From Paenibacillus_E oryzisoli_A (GTDB lineage: Bacteria > Bacillota > Bacilli > Paenibacillales > NBRC-103111), in the NCBI RefSeq assembly GCF_050467285.1, contig NZ_JBCMUN010000005.1:728104-792103 (forward strand): 64,000 bases of DNA, read 5' to 3'. A program made the translations under genes and the position numbers. The notes below the pieces were generated by a model that made no database searches, was not told the DNA's origin, and saw only the letters and a list, made by a program, of their open reading frames with translations. Shown here one piece after another: positions 9,528 to 17,092 of the stretch; within the stretch, counting starts at the first letter, position 1; each line of letters starts with the position of its first letter.

Positions 9528-10355
9528 TTACGACAACTGACTCAATTCAGATAGCCTACTTAATCTTAAATCCCAATGTTTCCTTTTTTCCTCTTCGGCT
9601 TGGAGTGTCATAAGATAATACCTTTCTTGAACATCTATTATTTTCCTACATAAACTTAGATCTGAAAGCTTCAAGTATCCTCTTGCTGCGTATTCATCAA
9701 ATTTTTCAACTTCTATTCTTGCACATTGAATTAAAGTTTTAGAACCGAATAATCTTAGTACATGTGCTGCTTGATATTTTATAGGAGTTGTTTGCAACGA
9801 AAGAGAGCCACTATATAATGAAATTTTCTTAGCTTGTTGAAACTCTTCAGCTGTTACAGCCTGTAGTCTTTCCTTCTCCCATATTTTACATAGTGCTTCT
9901 TTTTTTATAAATAGATCTCTCCACACTTTAACTTTGTTCCTCAGTGGTAGGGTGAGATAATAGTTATATTTATCGCTTGAAACACGACAATCAATTTTCC
10001 CCCAAAAATTCGGAGTATAACGTACATATCCTATACCTGGGGTACTATAGCCTTCGAGATCTAGTAATTGTTCATTTGTTAACAAGTTGCTATCAATAGA
10101 AGCCATTTTAGGCAAGATGCCTAAACTATTTAGGTAATCATTTAATACTTCGTGATCATACTCGAACAGCTTATGACTTTGAAATTGTCCAACCACCCCA
10201 AGCCTAGTCCAAACCATCCGTTTCCTTTCTAAGACTGCTTGATCATCACGTATTAAGAGTTTTAAAATTCTAGTTTTCTCTTCAAGTAGTTTTAATTCTT
10301 TATATACGCCATTAATAATGAAGTCTTTAATTCCTGAAACTGTCAAATCCGTCAC
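9528..10355 (-). CDS. Unknown protein, last gene of the tniQ operon
   Basis: 275 residues, no family recognised. The N-terminus is helical and charged (KELKLLEEKTRILKLL); the middle holds aromatic-rich segments (GIGYVRYTPNFWGKIDCRVS); the C-terminus is helical (IIDVQERYYLMTLQAEEEKR). No catalytic motif or signal peptide is visible, so it is probably a cytoplasmic, possibly DNA- or protein-binding factor. It overlaps the tniQ stop by 4 bp (ATGA), so it is translationally coupled to the target-selector gene. This suggests a role in target choice or transposition control, in the position where tnsE lies in Tn7, but no TnsE similarity is evident. Confidence 0.75.
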   Translation of the reverse strand: MTDLTVSGIKDFIINGVYKELKLLEEKTRILKLLIRDDQAVLERKRMVWTRLGVVGQFQSHKLFEYDHEVLNDYLNSLGILPKMASIDSNLLTNEQLLDLEGYSTPGIGYVRYTPNFWGKIDCRVSSDKYNYYLTLPLRNKVKVWRDLFIKKEALCKIWEKERLQAVTAEEFQQAKKISLYSGSLSLQTTPIKYQAAHVLRLFGSKTLIQCARIEVEKFDEYAARGYLKLSDLSLCRKIIDVQERYYLMTLQAEEEKRKHWDLRLSRLSELSQLS

Positions 10356-12091
10356 TCTCCAACATTTTTCTTTTTGGAAATTGAATTTACAGCTGACAAT
10401 GCCTCAACAATTCTTAACTTTGTCGACTCTTTGTATAAATATCTGGCCCTTCCATCCGAATAATGACTAACAAGATCCGGTTGAATATCATGATCTTCTA
10501 GTAATCGTCGGAGTCTTTTTTCGCCAACTTTGAACTCTCGAAGCAAATCTGAAAAATAATATCCTTTTTCGTTTTGATTCCTTTTTTTTACTTCTAACAA
10601 ACATTTTTTTAGTTCTTCATTATTGAAATACAAGTCACGGAGTGTTGCTACAGAGCATTGTCGAACAGGTACTAACAAACCAGACAAAGCAAATTGGATT
10701 AATAATTCGATCGATAAATTAAATATATTGAACTTTATTAATGCATCATGGAAACTGATATAATCATTTGGAAGAGATTCAACCATATCTCCACTGCATC
10801 TATTAAGGAGTAAATTTAAATGATCAAGACTAATTCTTTTCGATTTTCCTGAAAAGTTCGTACTACTTTGAATTAGATTACATCCAATGAGGCTTTCAAT
10901 GGATGATGCATGTATGCCAAGTATAAGAGATGCTTCTTTTTTAGTAATCCATCGTTTCTCTTCTTCGAGATACGTGTTGAGACTAATAGAATCAACGTAA
11001 TATTCGTTTTTCGAACTCTGTTTCATTAAAACTAAATTGTCCTCTTGTAGTCGAGATAACTTTCCATATGTAACCCCCTTTTCAGTCTTAACCTCCTCGC
11101 GGCGAATTAATTTCCTTTTTTGAAGTAATTCAGGTACCACCTTAAACACCCCAAAATCACGTCTTATAACCCCACTTTCCAATTTCTGAATACAGTAAGA
11201 ATGAAAGGCCTCTTTCAACGCTGAGTAACAATCGTTTCTAAGTAGTAATTCAAATTTTTGAAATGCATCATATCTACGCATACCTTTATACTTTGATAGA
11301 AACAGATCAAGTACTTGAAATAAATTTTTAGGAAACTCAGAATACATCCAATCCACATTAGAAAAAGCTATAGCAAGATTCGTACTACTTTTAATCTTAT
11401 CTTTACTATTATAAAAAACGTCTATAGGCTCCTGATTATACCCCGTAAAATCGATGCAGCCGTTAATAAACACAAAGCTTGTATAGACTAATTCAAGGTA
11501 ATTAACTTTTTCAAGTTGAAAGATGTTCGATTTTGTATTATTCATCAATATCCCAAAGAGTCTAGATTGTGAATCTGCAAAGCGATCATGGTGAATATGA
11601 GTTAAGCTACTTTCCTTAAGTTGAAATAAACAAACCTTACAACGCTTCTGGATGAAATCAAAAAAATCCAAAGTTCTTTTACAAAAAGAGCATCTTTCCC
11701 GTAGTAAGATAAAATGTTTAGGACACATTTTCATGGGTAAAATACACCACTCTAAACGATGATAGTAATTTTCTCGAATACATGATGGGCAATATTTTAG
11801 ATTATTATTTTGAATTAGTTTGTTTTTCCAAGAATCATTGAGGAAACTAAGAATTCGATCATTGTTATTTATTGAATTACTGTCTGTGACTGGTATCCAT
11901 GGACAAATACTCATCATAACCTGGTTAGTGATTTCATTATTTTGAAGTTGCGCTAAGGTCAGATTCTTATCCTTAAAATAATCTGTATTGGGCAAAAAAT
12001 GATTTGCTTGAAATAATCGAAACAAATAACCAGACAAACTTTCATCAAAAAAATGCTTCAAACGTATTGGCAAATAAGTACCCCTAGTCAT
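10352..12091 (-). CDS. tniQ: TniQ/TnsD-type target-selection protein
   Basis: 579 residues. The N-terminal part is TniQ: an E-S-L-S-GYLFRL opening and zinc-finger cysteines C101/C104, H111, C116, C123/H126, then C134/C137 and C151/C154, matching the LKYCPSC...W..P....CPKH pattern of the family. The long C-terminal part has helix-turn-helix-like segments (ITKKEASLILGI, VGEKRLRRLLEDHDI) as in TnsD proteins that bind a specific chromosomal site. TnsD/TniQ proteins recruit TnsC to the target. The start codon overlaps the previous stop (TAATG). Which site it recognises is unknown; sigK is not a target I know for this family. Confidence 0.88.
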   Translation of the reverse strand: MTRGTYLPIRLKHFFDESLSGYLFRLFQANHFLPNTDYFKDKNLTLAQLQNNEITNQVMMSICPWIPVTDSNSINNNDRILSFLNDSWKNKLIQNNNLKYCPSCIRENYYHRLEWCILPMKMCPKHFILLRERCSFCKRTLDFFDFIQKRCKVCLFQLKESSLTHIHHDRFADSQSRLFGILMNNTKSNIFQLEKVNYLELVYTSFVFINGCIDFTGYNQEPIDVFYNSKDKIKSSTNLAIAFSNVDWMYSEFPKNLFQVLDLFLSKYKGMRRYDAFQKFELLLRNDCYSALKEAFHSYCIQKLESGVIRRDFGVFKVVPELLQKRKLIRREEVKTEKGVTYGKLSRLQEDNLVLMKQSSKNEYYVDSISLNTYLEEEKRWITKKEASLILGIHASSIESLIGCNLIQSSTNFSGKSKRISLDHLNLLLNRCSGDMVESLPNDYISFHDALIKFNIFNLSIELLIQFALSGLLVPVRQCSVATLRDLYFNNEELKKCLLEVKKRNQNEKGYYFSDLLREFKVGEKRLRRLLEDHDIQPDLVSHYSDGRARYLYKESTKLRIVEALSAVNSISKKKNVGE

Positions 12092-12420
12092 TAATTTTTC
12101 TTCCTTTTGCGTTCTTTAATCTGTTGCTTTAAATCGTGTAACAACTTATAATACCCGTCTAAGTTATTGTTAGTAGTGTCATAGTGCTGTATTTGGAGTG
12201 CTATATCTAAACAGCCATTTTCAAGAGTAATTAAGAGATAGTCATCATTTTCTGAATCAACGAACACTTTTAGCATCCGAGGGCTTGGTGATATCTGAAA
12301 CCATTGATTACGAATTGCCCAATGTGATGAATAATACTTATCCTTGAACTTAATGCCTTTCTCAGTAACCTCTGACATCGCAGGAACATAAATACTCCGG
12401 TCGTCATTAATATGCTTCAT
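12091..12420 (-). CDS. Small protein resembling a Mu-transposase C-terminal barrel
   Basis: 109 residues from ATG 12420, chosen because AGGAGGG lies 8 bp upstream; an open frame runs back to 12492 but has no ribosome site. The segment IYVPAMSEVTEKGIKFKDKYY...LKVFVDSENDDYLLITLENG has the alternation and wording of the Mu-C/TnsB small beta-barrel (a KFKGxxY turn then VxxDxxDxxxIxV). A lysine/arginine-rich tail (KQQIKERKRKKN) follows. By inference it is a free-standing barrel that could bind TnsB or TnsC partners or DNA. It is the first gene of the tniQ operon, coupled to tniQ by TAATG overlap. Function is not established. Confidence 0.65.
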   Translation of the reverse strand: MKHINDDRSIYVPAMSEVTEKGIKFKDKYYSSHWAIRNQWFQISPSPRMLKVFVDSENDDYLLITLENGCLDIALQIQHYDTTNNNLDGYYKLLHDLKQQIKERKRKKN

Positions 12421-12538
12421 ATGAATCCCTCCTATGAATCTATTAATACTAGATTCTCCATCTAACCGAAAAATAATACGTATAGATAACAAAATAATAA
12501 TTATATTACTTTTACAATCATGTTTTTATAAACAATTC

Positions 12539-12568
12539 TTGTCTACACTTTTTATGAGGTGTAGACAA
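12539..12568. promoter_or_regulatory. Palindromic operator/hairpin over the XRE gene start
   Basis: TTGTCTACAC (12539-12548) and GTGTAGACAA (12559-12568) are perfect 10-bp inverted arms separated by 10 bp. The right arm contains the ribosome site (GAGGTG) and the A of the ATG of the XRE gene. It also lies about 120 bp upstream of the divergent tniQ operon. Best read as an autoregulatory operator; as RNA it could also hide the ribosome site. Confidence 0.6.
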
Positions 12569-12918
12569 TGTCCGATCACGATCACGTTCAGGTTCTACTT
12601 GGAAAGCGAATTCGAGATTTAAGAAAAGCAAAGGGATATTCTCAAGAATATTTAGCTGAAATTTCAGGATTTCATTACACGTATATTGGCGGTTTAGAAC
12701 GCGCTCAAAAGAATATCACTTTGGCAAACCTAATCAAAATTGCTTGTGCTCTGGATGTTGGAGTTTACGATTTATTTGCATACAATAAATTAAGTTCATC
12801 AGTTGATAAAAAGTCTTCAGATATTGAAAAAATAATTGAAGTTCTAATTAAACTCCCCAACAAAGACGTTAGAAAGATTAAAGATTTCGTATACGGCATG
12901 TTTGAAGATAAAATATGA
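12568..12918 (+). CDS. XRE-family transcriptional regulator inside the Tn7-like module
   Basis: 116 residues with an XRE/Cro helix-turn-helix at about residues 8-62 (GKRIRDLRKAKGYSQEYLAE ... ALDVGVYDLF) and a short helical C-terminal tail, probably for dimerisation (SDIEKIIEVLIKLPNKDVRK). It is the only plus-strand gene of the module: divergent from the tniQ operon and convergent with tnsC. The start is fixed by GAGGTG six bases upstream. The palindrome over its start suggests it represses itself and perhaps the divergent target-selection genes. Targets are inferred. Confidence 0.88.
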   Translation: MSDHDHVQVLLGKRIRDLRKAKGYSQEYLAEISGFHYTYIGGLERAQKNITLANLIKIACALDVGVYDLFAYNKLSSSVDKKSSDIEKIIEVLIKLPNKDVRKIKDFVYGMFEDKI

Positions 12919-12944
12919 GTGGAGGTAATTCTCCCCCACTTTTT
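12918..12944 (+). terminator. Terminator of the XRE gene
   Basis: AGTGGAGG pairs with CCCCCACT (one mismatch) followed by TTTTT, directly after the stop codon. Confidence 0.65.
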
Positions 12945-12952
12945 CACTCAAA

Positions 12953-12984
12953 AAAAGAGGACTCCTTAAGCGGAGTCCTCTTTT
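12953..12984. terminator. Bidirectional terminator overlapping the tnsC stop
   Basis: AAAAGAGGACTCC (12953-12965) pairs perfectly with GGAGTCCTCTTTT (12972-12984); the tnsC stop codon lies in the loop. It separates tnsABC from the tniQ operon, so those two units need separate promoters. Confidence 0.8.
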
Positions 12985-13934
12985 GATTCTAATTCAGCGG
13001 CCAAGATTTTAGCCATATCCTTCTCAGCGAATTCACCGATAATATTTTTTTGCGCTTTTGCAAGGACTGTGCCATCTAATTTTTTTAATACATCGAAATC
13101 ATTAAAATCTTCTTCCATAACCCCTATGATTTCGAAGGATTCCCTTAGAATTGGTTTAATCCATCCAACTAACCCTCCAGTTAGACTGTGAAGTAAATCA
13201 GGAAAAGCACTATTATCCTTTGACCAATCCAGTAATTCTGGAGGTGGAGAAAGTTGCTCCTCTATATTCTTAATAAACTCTCTAAACGCGTGGTCACACT
13301 TATCAAAATGATTCAATACTGTTTTAGGATACCGCCGAATGTGTTGAGTATTTAAAGTTCTGAGTTCTTCTATGGCAATAGTCCCCGCGCATACTAAACA
13401 AACATCAGCTGAATTGGCTATATCCTTAATATTTTCCATTACAGCTTTTCGTGTGACAAATGTTGAAGCTAATAAATAATCCAACTCATCAATAATGAGC
13501 ATTTCAACCCTTAATTTCTTCATCATGTCGAAAGCTTGAGTTTTAATTATATCAACATCTGCATTACGAGCTGGTAATTCCATTGCCTTAAGAATGTTAT
13601 TGTAGAATGCTTTATACGTAAACGGGATGGGAAGAGTCATATAGATAACAGGTTTTAGATCAGTTTCAGTTTCCTTATCGTCCACAACCGTCCAACCCTT
13701 ATTCTTTTTAACATATTTTTTCAAAGTCATGGATTTACCAGCTCCTGATTTTCCTTCAACAAATATATGGATAGGAGCTTCCTCACTGTCTACACCATTT
13801 CTTTTATTCCTCCGATTTGTATTCAGTCTTTTCCAAATTCGTGTAACCTCATCATGTTCAACAAAAAAATTATTAATTCTGTCCTGAAACTCTTTATGAT
13901 CTTTACTAATCATAGATGCTCTCAATCCTTTCAT
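12966..13934 (-). CDS. tnsC: TnsC-type AAA+ ATPase transposition regulator
   Basis: 322 residues. Walker A GKSGAGKS at 61-68, Walker B MLIIDE at 145-150, and a sensor region (VCLVCAGT) fit the TnsC/TniB AAA+ family. TnsC forms an ATP-dependent filament that links target selectors (TniQ/TnsD) to the TnsA-TnsB transposase and gives target immunity. Length is shorter than Tn7 TnsC (about 555) and nearer to the compact TnsC of other Tn7-like elements. An alternative start is Met8 (13913), with a GAGAG just before it; ribosome sites do not decide clearly. A terminator separates it from tnsB upstream. Confidence 0.9.
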   Translation of the reverse strand: MKGLRASMISKDHKEFQDRINNFFVEHDEVTRIWKRLNTNRRNKRNGVDSEEAPIHIFVEGKSGAGKSMTLKKYVKKNKGWTVVDDKETETDLKPVIYMTLPIPFTYKAFYNNILKAMELPARNADVDIIKTQAFDMMKKLRVEMLIIDELDYLLASTFVTRKAVMENIKDIANSADVCLVCAGTIAIEELRTLNTQHIRRYPKTVLNHFDKCDHAFREFIKNIEEQLSPPPELLDWSKDNSAFPDLLHSLTGGLVGWIKPILRESFEIIGVMEEDFNDFDVLKKLDGTVLAKAQKNIIGEFAEKDMAKILAAELESKEDSA

Positions 13935-14008
13935 TCTTTTTTACAAGTATCTCCTAGCCAAGTTAAATATAATCTCCGTTCAGCTTCCTTTCTATAAATG
14001 TAAGTAAC

Positions 14009-14031
14009 AAAAGAGGCCCTACGGCCTCTTT
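14009..14031 (-). terminator. Hairpin terminator between tnsB and tnsC
   Basis: AAAAGAGGCC-CTAC-GGCCTCTTT; on the minus strand the stem ends in TTTTG. It sits 5-27 bp after the tnsB stop and about 75 bp before the tnsC start. Confidence 0.65.
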
Positions 14032-14035
14032 CTCT

Positions 14036-16144
14036 TTAGATCTCTGTCCCATTACGTTGGTTATTGTATCTTTCTATCAAGCTTTGTGTTTGTGAGGTCG
14101 AAGACCTTACAGTTGGCTCAGGCGCTGGAAGAGTCACTGATAAATTACTTACTTTATTCAAAATATGCTTCCGCATTGAAGCATTTTTATTTACCATTGT
14201 TTCAAAGCGTTCTTTAATCATTTTTTTTCCTTCTACAATTTGATCGGAGCCCGGAATTTGCCTTTTGTTAATTTTCCCCTTATCAATTAAAACCTTTCTG
14301 ATTGCCCTATATAGCGCCCTACTCATTCCTTGTACTTGCTCTGCAGGCGGTGAGATAGATGGCACCTCAATATAGGTCTGATTGGTTGTATCTAGAATAT
14401 AAATTTTGGATATATCTCTTACATCATACTTAATCTTTACATTTTTTTTAAGACGAGTATTAATAAACCGGCTAGTTTCAGGCGAGGCATATCTTACATT
14501 ATCCTCCCGAATTCCATCTTTATCGTAGGACTTCATGTCAACCGGAAGCAATTTGATGAGGTAGCTTTCCTCTTGATCAGTCGGGATACTCGGTGGATAG
14601 CCCATAATATTAACCGCTTCATAAAATCTTACAGCAGGGGTATCTTGATCAAGCGGTAAGCCTTTATGTGTATCAAAATGATATACATCAACAAAATATC
14701 GTACAAGCAGTTCTGTTAAATCAGAAAGAGTAAGAATCGCTTCTTTTCTCGCTGCTTGACGATCCTCTGCTTTACTTCCTTTATTGTAATATCCTAATAA
14801 TTCTTCTAGAAACTCATCATTAATTGTTCTAAAGTATCGTTCTATAATCCCTCCATACCTTGGAGTCGCTATTGGCCTAAATCTAACTTCAGCGTGCAGT
14901 TCATCTTCAATCATGCTCTTCACGTAAGCATTGTTGAATTCAGTACCATTATCCATGTAGAATACAGTCGGAATTCCATGCATTTCCCAATCGTTAATCG
15001 TACCGTAATTTTGTTTAGCTCTTTTTAAACATAATCCGTTGTAAACTGCACACATTACTTTATGACCAGATGGACTTTGGAATGAAAGGTCAAATCCCCA
15101 GATCATTCTTGTATATACATCAATTGCAAGGGTTAACCAAGGTTCACCAAGATCGCTGCCTGTGGTCTCGTCAATTAATTTTATTGGGAGCTGTGCATGA
15201 TCAATCTCAATAACATGTAGAGGGCTTTTTGCGAAGTATCCTGAGACCCGTTGTGTTACAGGGTCGTGGTATTCTGCTTCCATGTTACCTTTCGATAACC
15301 TATCGTATATTTGTGAATTAATTCTTTGTACCATTTTGTATACTGTGTCATAAAGCAGTGGTTCTAAGCTCTTTGCAGAACAAAGGATTTCCAAGTCAGA
15401 GTGAAGATGACTAATTTTCCTTCTTTTCTTTGCTAAAAAACGCTTAATACCATGCTCAATTACAGAAATGTATGCTTCATTATCGATCCTACAGTAAATC
15501 GTATCAAGAATAATTTCATCTTTTTTGGGATGTCGAATTTGAATAGCCTTCTCATCCTCCCTTGAATGTGTATTATAGTACCTTTTTGAGATGAGTCCTT
15601 CAACTCCAAAATTCCCCCTGTTATTTTCAGAATCATAATAGTCCTTTAGGTACCTTTCTAACTGTCTTGTACCTCTTTTCTTTCCCCCTAGTTCTTGTGA
15701 CTTACCCGATATCCTCTCTAGAAGCCCTTTTTTTGTTATGTCAGCTATGGTTTCATTATCCTTTAGTAACAACGATTTGTAATGTTCATTAAAAGAATTT
15801 AGAGCGTACAAATCGCCTTGTTTAATTTTATCGAAGAGAAGTAAAGGCTTAACCAGATTGAGTCTCTCAAAAGTTTTTTTCTTCCTCTCCGGACTTAATG
15901 TATCCAGCATGAATGACACTTTTTTTTCTTCATTAGATTGGATTTTTGCAGATCTCTGCATGGCACCATCAGCTATTTTAAATGTAGGATCCTCAATTAA
16001 GGAAATGTAACTTATTTCTCTTATTTTCTTATCCCCATCTTCTCGATAATAAAAAATACTTGGTGGCTTAATATCATGAACGAAAAATTTGACTCCATTT
16101 AGATAAAACTCATCGTCAATAGCCAATGGATTATGTAATTTCAT
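14036..16144 (-). CDS. tnsB: TnsB-type DDE transposase
   Basis: 702 residues with an rve/RNase H-like core: first Asp in LTLAIDVYTRM (about residue 341), second in FYMDNGTEFNN (about 395) and Glu in GGIIERYFRT (about 434). The N-terminal half has helix-turn-helix DNA-binding segments and the C-terminus a Mu-C barrel (RFINTRLKKNVKIKYDVRDI ... IYILD). TnsB binds the element ends and cuts and joins the 3' strands. It starts 5 bp after the tnsA stop with GAAGGGAAG as ribosome site. Length matches Tn7 TnsB (702). Confidence 0.95.
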   Translation of the reverse strand: MKLHNPLAIDDEFYLNGVKFFVHDIKPPSIFYYREDGDKKIREISYISLIEDPTFKIADGAMQRSAKIQSNEEKKVSFMLDTLSPERKKKTFERLNLVKPLLLFDKIKQGDLYALNSFNEHYKSLLLKDNETIADITKKGLLERISGKSQELGGKKRGTRQLERYLKDYYDSENNRGNFGVEGLISKRYYNTHSREDEKAIQIRHPKKDEIILDTIYCRIDNEAYISVIEHGIKRFLAKKRRKISHLHSDLEILCSAKSLEPLLYDTVYKMVQRINSQIYDRLSKGNMEAEYHDPVTQRVSGYFAKSPLHVIEIDHAQLPIKLIDETTGSDLGEPWLTLAIDVYTRMIWGFDLSFQSPSGHKVMCAVYNGLCLKRAKQNYGTINDWEMHGIPTVFYMDNGTEFNNAYVKSMIEDELHAEVRFRPIATPRYGGIIERYFRTINDEFLEELLGYYNKGSKAEDRQAARKEAILTLSDLTELLVRYFVDVYHFDTHKGLPLDQDTPAVRFYEAVNIMGYPPSIPTDQEESYLIKLLPVDMKSYDKDGIREDNVRYASPETSRFINTRLKKNVKIKYDVRDISKIYILDTTNQTYIEVPSISPPAEQVQGMSRALYRAIRKVLIDKGKINKRQIPGSDQIVEGKKMIKERFETMVNKNASMRKHILNKVSNLSVTLPAPEPTVRSSTSQTQSLIERYNNQRNGTEI

Positions 16145-16149
16145 ATCAA

Positions 16150-16899
16150 TTACTTCCCTTCAAACAACAGATTAATATCATGAAATAACGATCCAAATGA
16201 AACTTCGCTTGTGTGATCGATCTTTTTATTTATGTTCGTCACTAAAGTTCCGGTAGCGATCATATGAAAAATTAGTGGCAACACGTGTCGATAATCCACT
16301 TTTGGTTCAAAACTTTTAGCTACGCGGATCACCTCTACTTTATGAAGGTAGTTTATCCGACGAATAATTTCTGGTATCAAGTCGCAGTAATATTCTCTTG
16401 GCCGCAAGTAATTCACTAGCCACAAAATATTGTCTTTAATGATTTCTGGTATCGATACCTTGGGATTCACCAATTCGTATTCCCAGCCTTGTCGTTTAGC
16501 ATAATCCTCACAAGCTAAAAATAAGTCTGGATTTTGTTCGACTTTTTTATTGCCCCCTTTAATTTGAAATAATTTAGGCCGAGAGCCTTCTCTAAAAGTA
16601 AGAACATCTGGAACATGTTGCTCTTCTTTTAGTAAGTACTCTTTAGTTAATCTGTTTTTTGGAACAATCACTGGTTGTTCATAATACCGGATAGTTGCGA
16701 AATCCAGTTCTAACAAGTAGTAGAACAAACACTCTCCCCAGAATGACTCATACTGAACTCCCCGCTTCATTTTGTGGCTATACATACTGCCAATCAAATG
16801 TTCGAACTCGCGGCTGCCTTTGTTAGATACATTACGTTTTCTCGAGTATAAATCATCCTCTTTGTTCCAATCTTTCTTGGCGCTCCAGTTGTTTACCAT
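16150..16899 (-). CDS. tnsA: TnsA-type endonuclease
   Basis: 249 residues with the restriction-endonuclease-like TnsA core: E51 in the YESFWGE segment, D98 in HVPDVLTF and Q112-x-K114 in LFQIKGG, the same E/D/QxK set used by Tn7 TnsA. The C-terminal part (about 125-249) is the TnsA region that contacts TnsC. It cuts the 5' strands so that the element is excised cleanly rather than copied. First gene of the tnsAB unit, with GGAGGG 8 bp before the ATG; two palindromes lie in its upstream region. Confidence 0.9.
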   Translation of the reverse strand: MVNNWSAKKDWNKEDDLYSRKRNVSNKGSREFEHLIGSMYSHKMKRGVQYESFWGECLFYYLLELDFATIRYYEQPVIVPKNRLTKEYLLKEEQHVPDVLTFREGSRPKLFQIKGGNKKVEQNPDLFLACEDYAKRQGWEYELVNPKVSIPEIIKDNILWLVNYLRPREYYCDLIPEIIRRINYLHKVEVIRVAKSFEPKVDYRHVLPLIFHMIATGTLVTNINKKIDHTSEVSFGSLFHDINLLFEGK

Positions 16900-16913
16900 T
16901 TACCACCCTCCTG

Positions 16914-16959
16914 AAAGTGACACTTTACGTTCCATTTATTAAAACAGTGTTTCCTGTTT
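16914..16959. promoter_or_regulatory. Palindromes upstream of tnsA
   Basis: AAAGTG-A-CACTTT at 16914-16926 and AAACAG-N6-CTGTTT at 16942-16959 lie in the 90 bp before tnsA. They could be operators or transposase-binding sites of the element end. Inference only. Confidence 0.35.
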
Positions 16960-16985
16960 GAATATTATTAAACGAATAAAAACAA

Positions 16986-17027
16986 AAATCCTCGACTACT
17001 CAGATATTCCTGATTAGTCGAGGATTT
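16986..17027 (-). terminator. Terminator after the ApeA-like gene
   Basis: AAATCCTCGACTA (16986-16998) pairs perfectly with TAGTCGAGGATTT (17015-17027). On the minus strand a TTTTTGTTTTTATT run follows. It isolates the defence genes from tnsA. Confidence 0.75.
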
Positions 17028-17042
17028 AAATTTGAGGAGCAT

Positions 17043-17063
17043 GACATTGCCACTGAACAACTA
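17043..17063. repeat. 21-bp repeat, copy 2
   Basis: GACATTGCCACTG-AACAACTA, 18 of 21 identical to 8855-8875 and in the same orientation, again beside a strong hairpin. The two copies flank the sigK remnant and the transposition module. Confidence 0.5.
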
Positions 17064-17092
17064 CTGAGAATAGAAAAGAAGCAAGGAAGTAT

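Larger units (their letters stand above)
9483..16985. mobile_element. Tn7-like transposition module
   Basis: Contains tnsA, tnsB, tnsC and tniQ homologues plus two small accessory genes and an XRE regulator, all AT-rich against a GC-rich background. The left boundary is placed where sigK homology stops; a TGT (9483-9485), the usual terminal trinucleotide of Tn7-like ends, lies at that point. I could not identify the matching ACA end or terminal repeats. The right limit given is only the end of the tnsA upstream region before the terminator of the next gene. The element may extend to about 25.8 kb and include the defence genes. Confidence 0.6.

Noticed and set aside
9483..16985. CRISPR-associated transposon
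   Set aside because: Tn7-like genes are present but no cas gene and no repeat array is visible.
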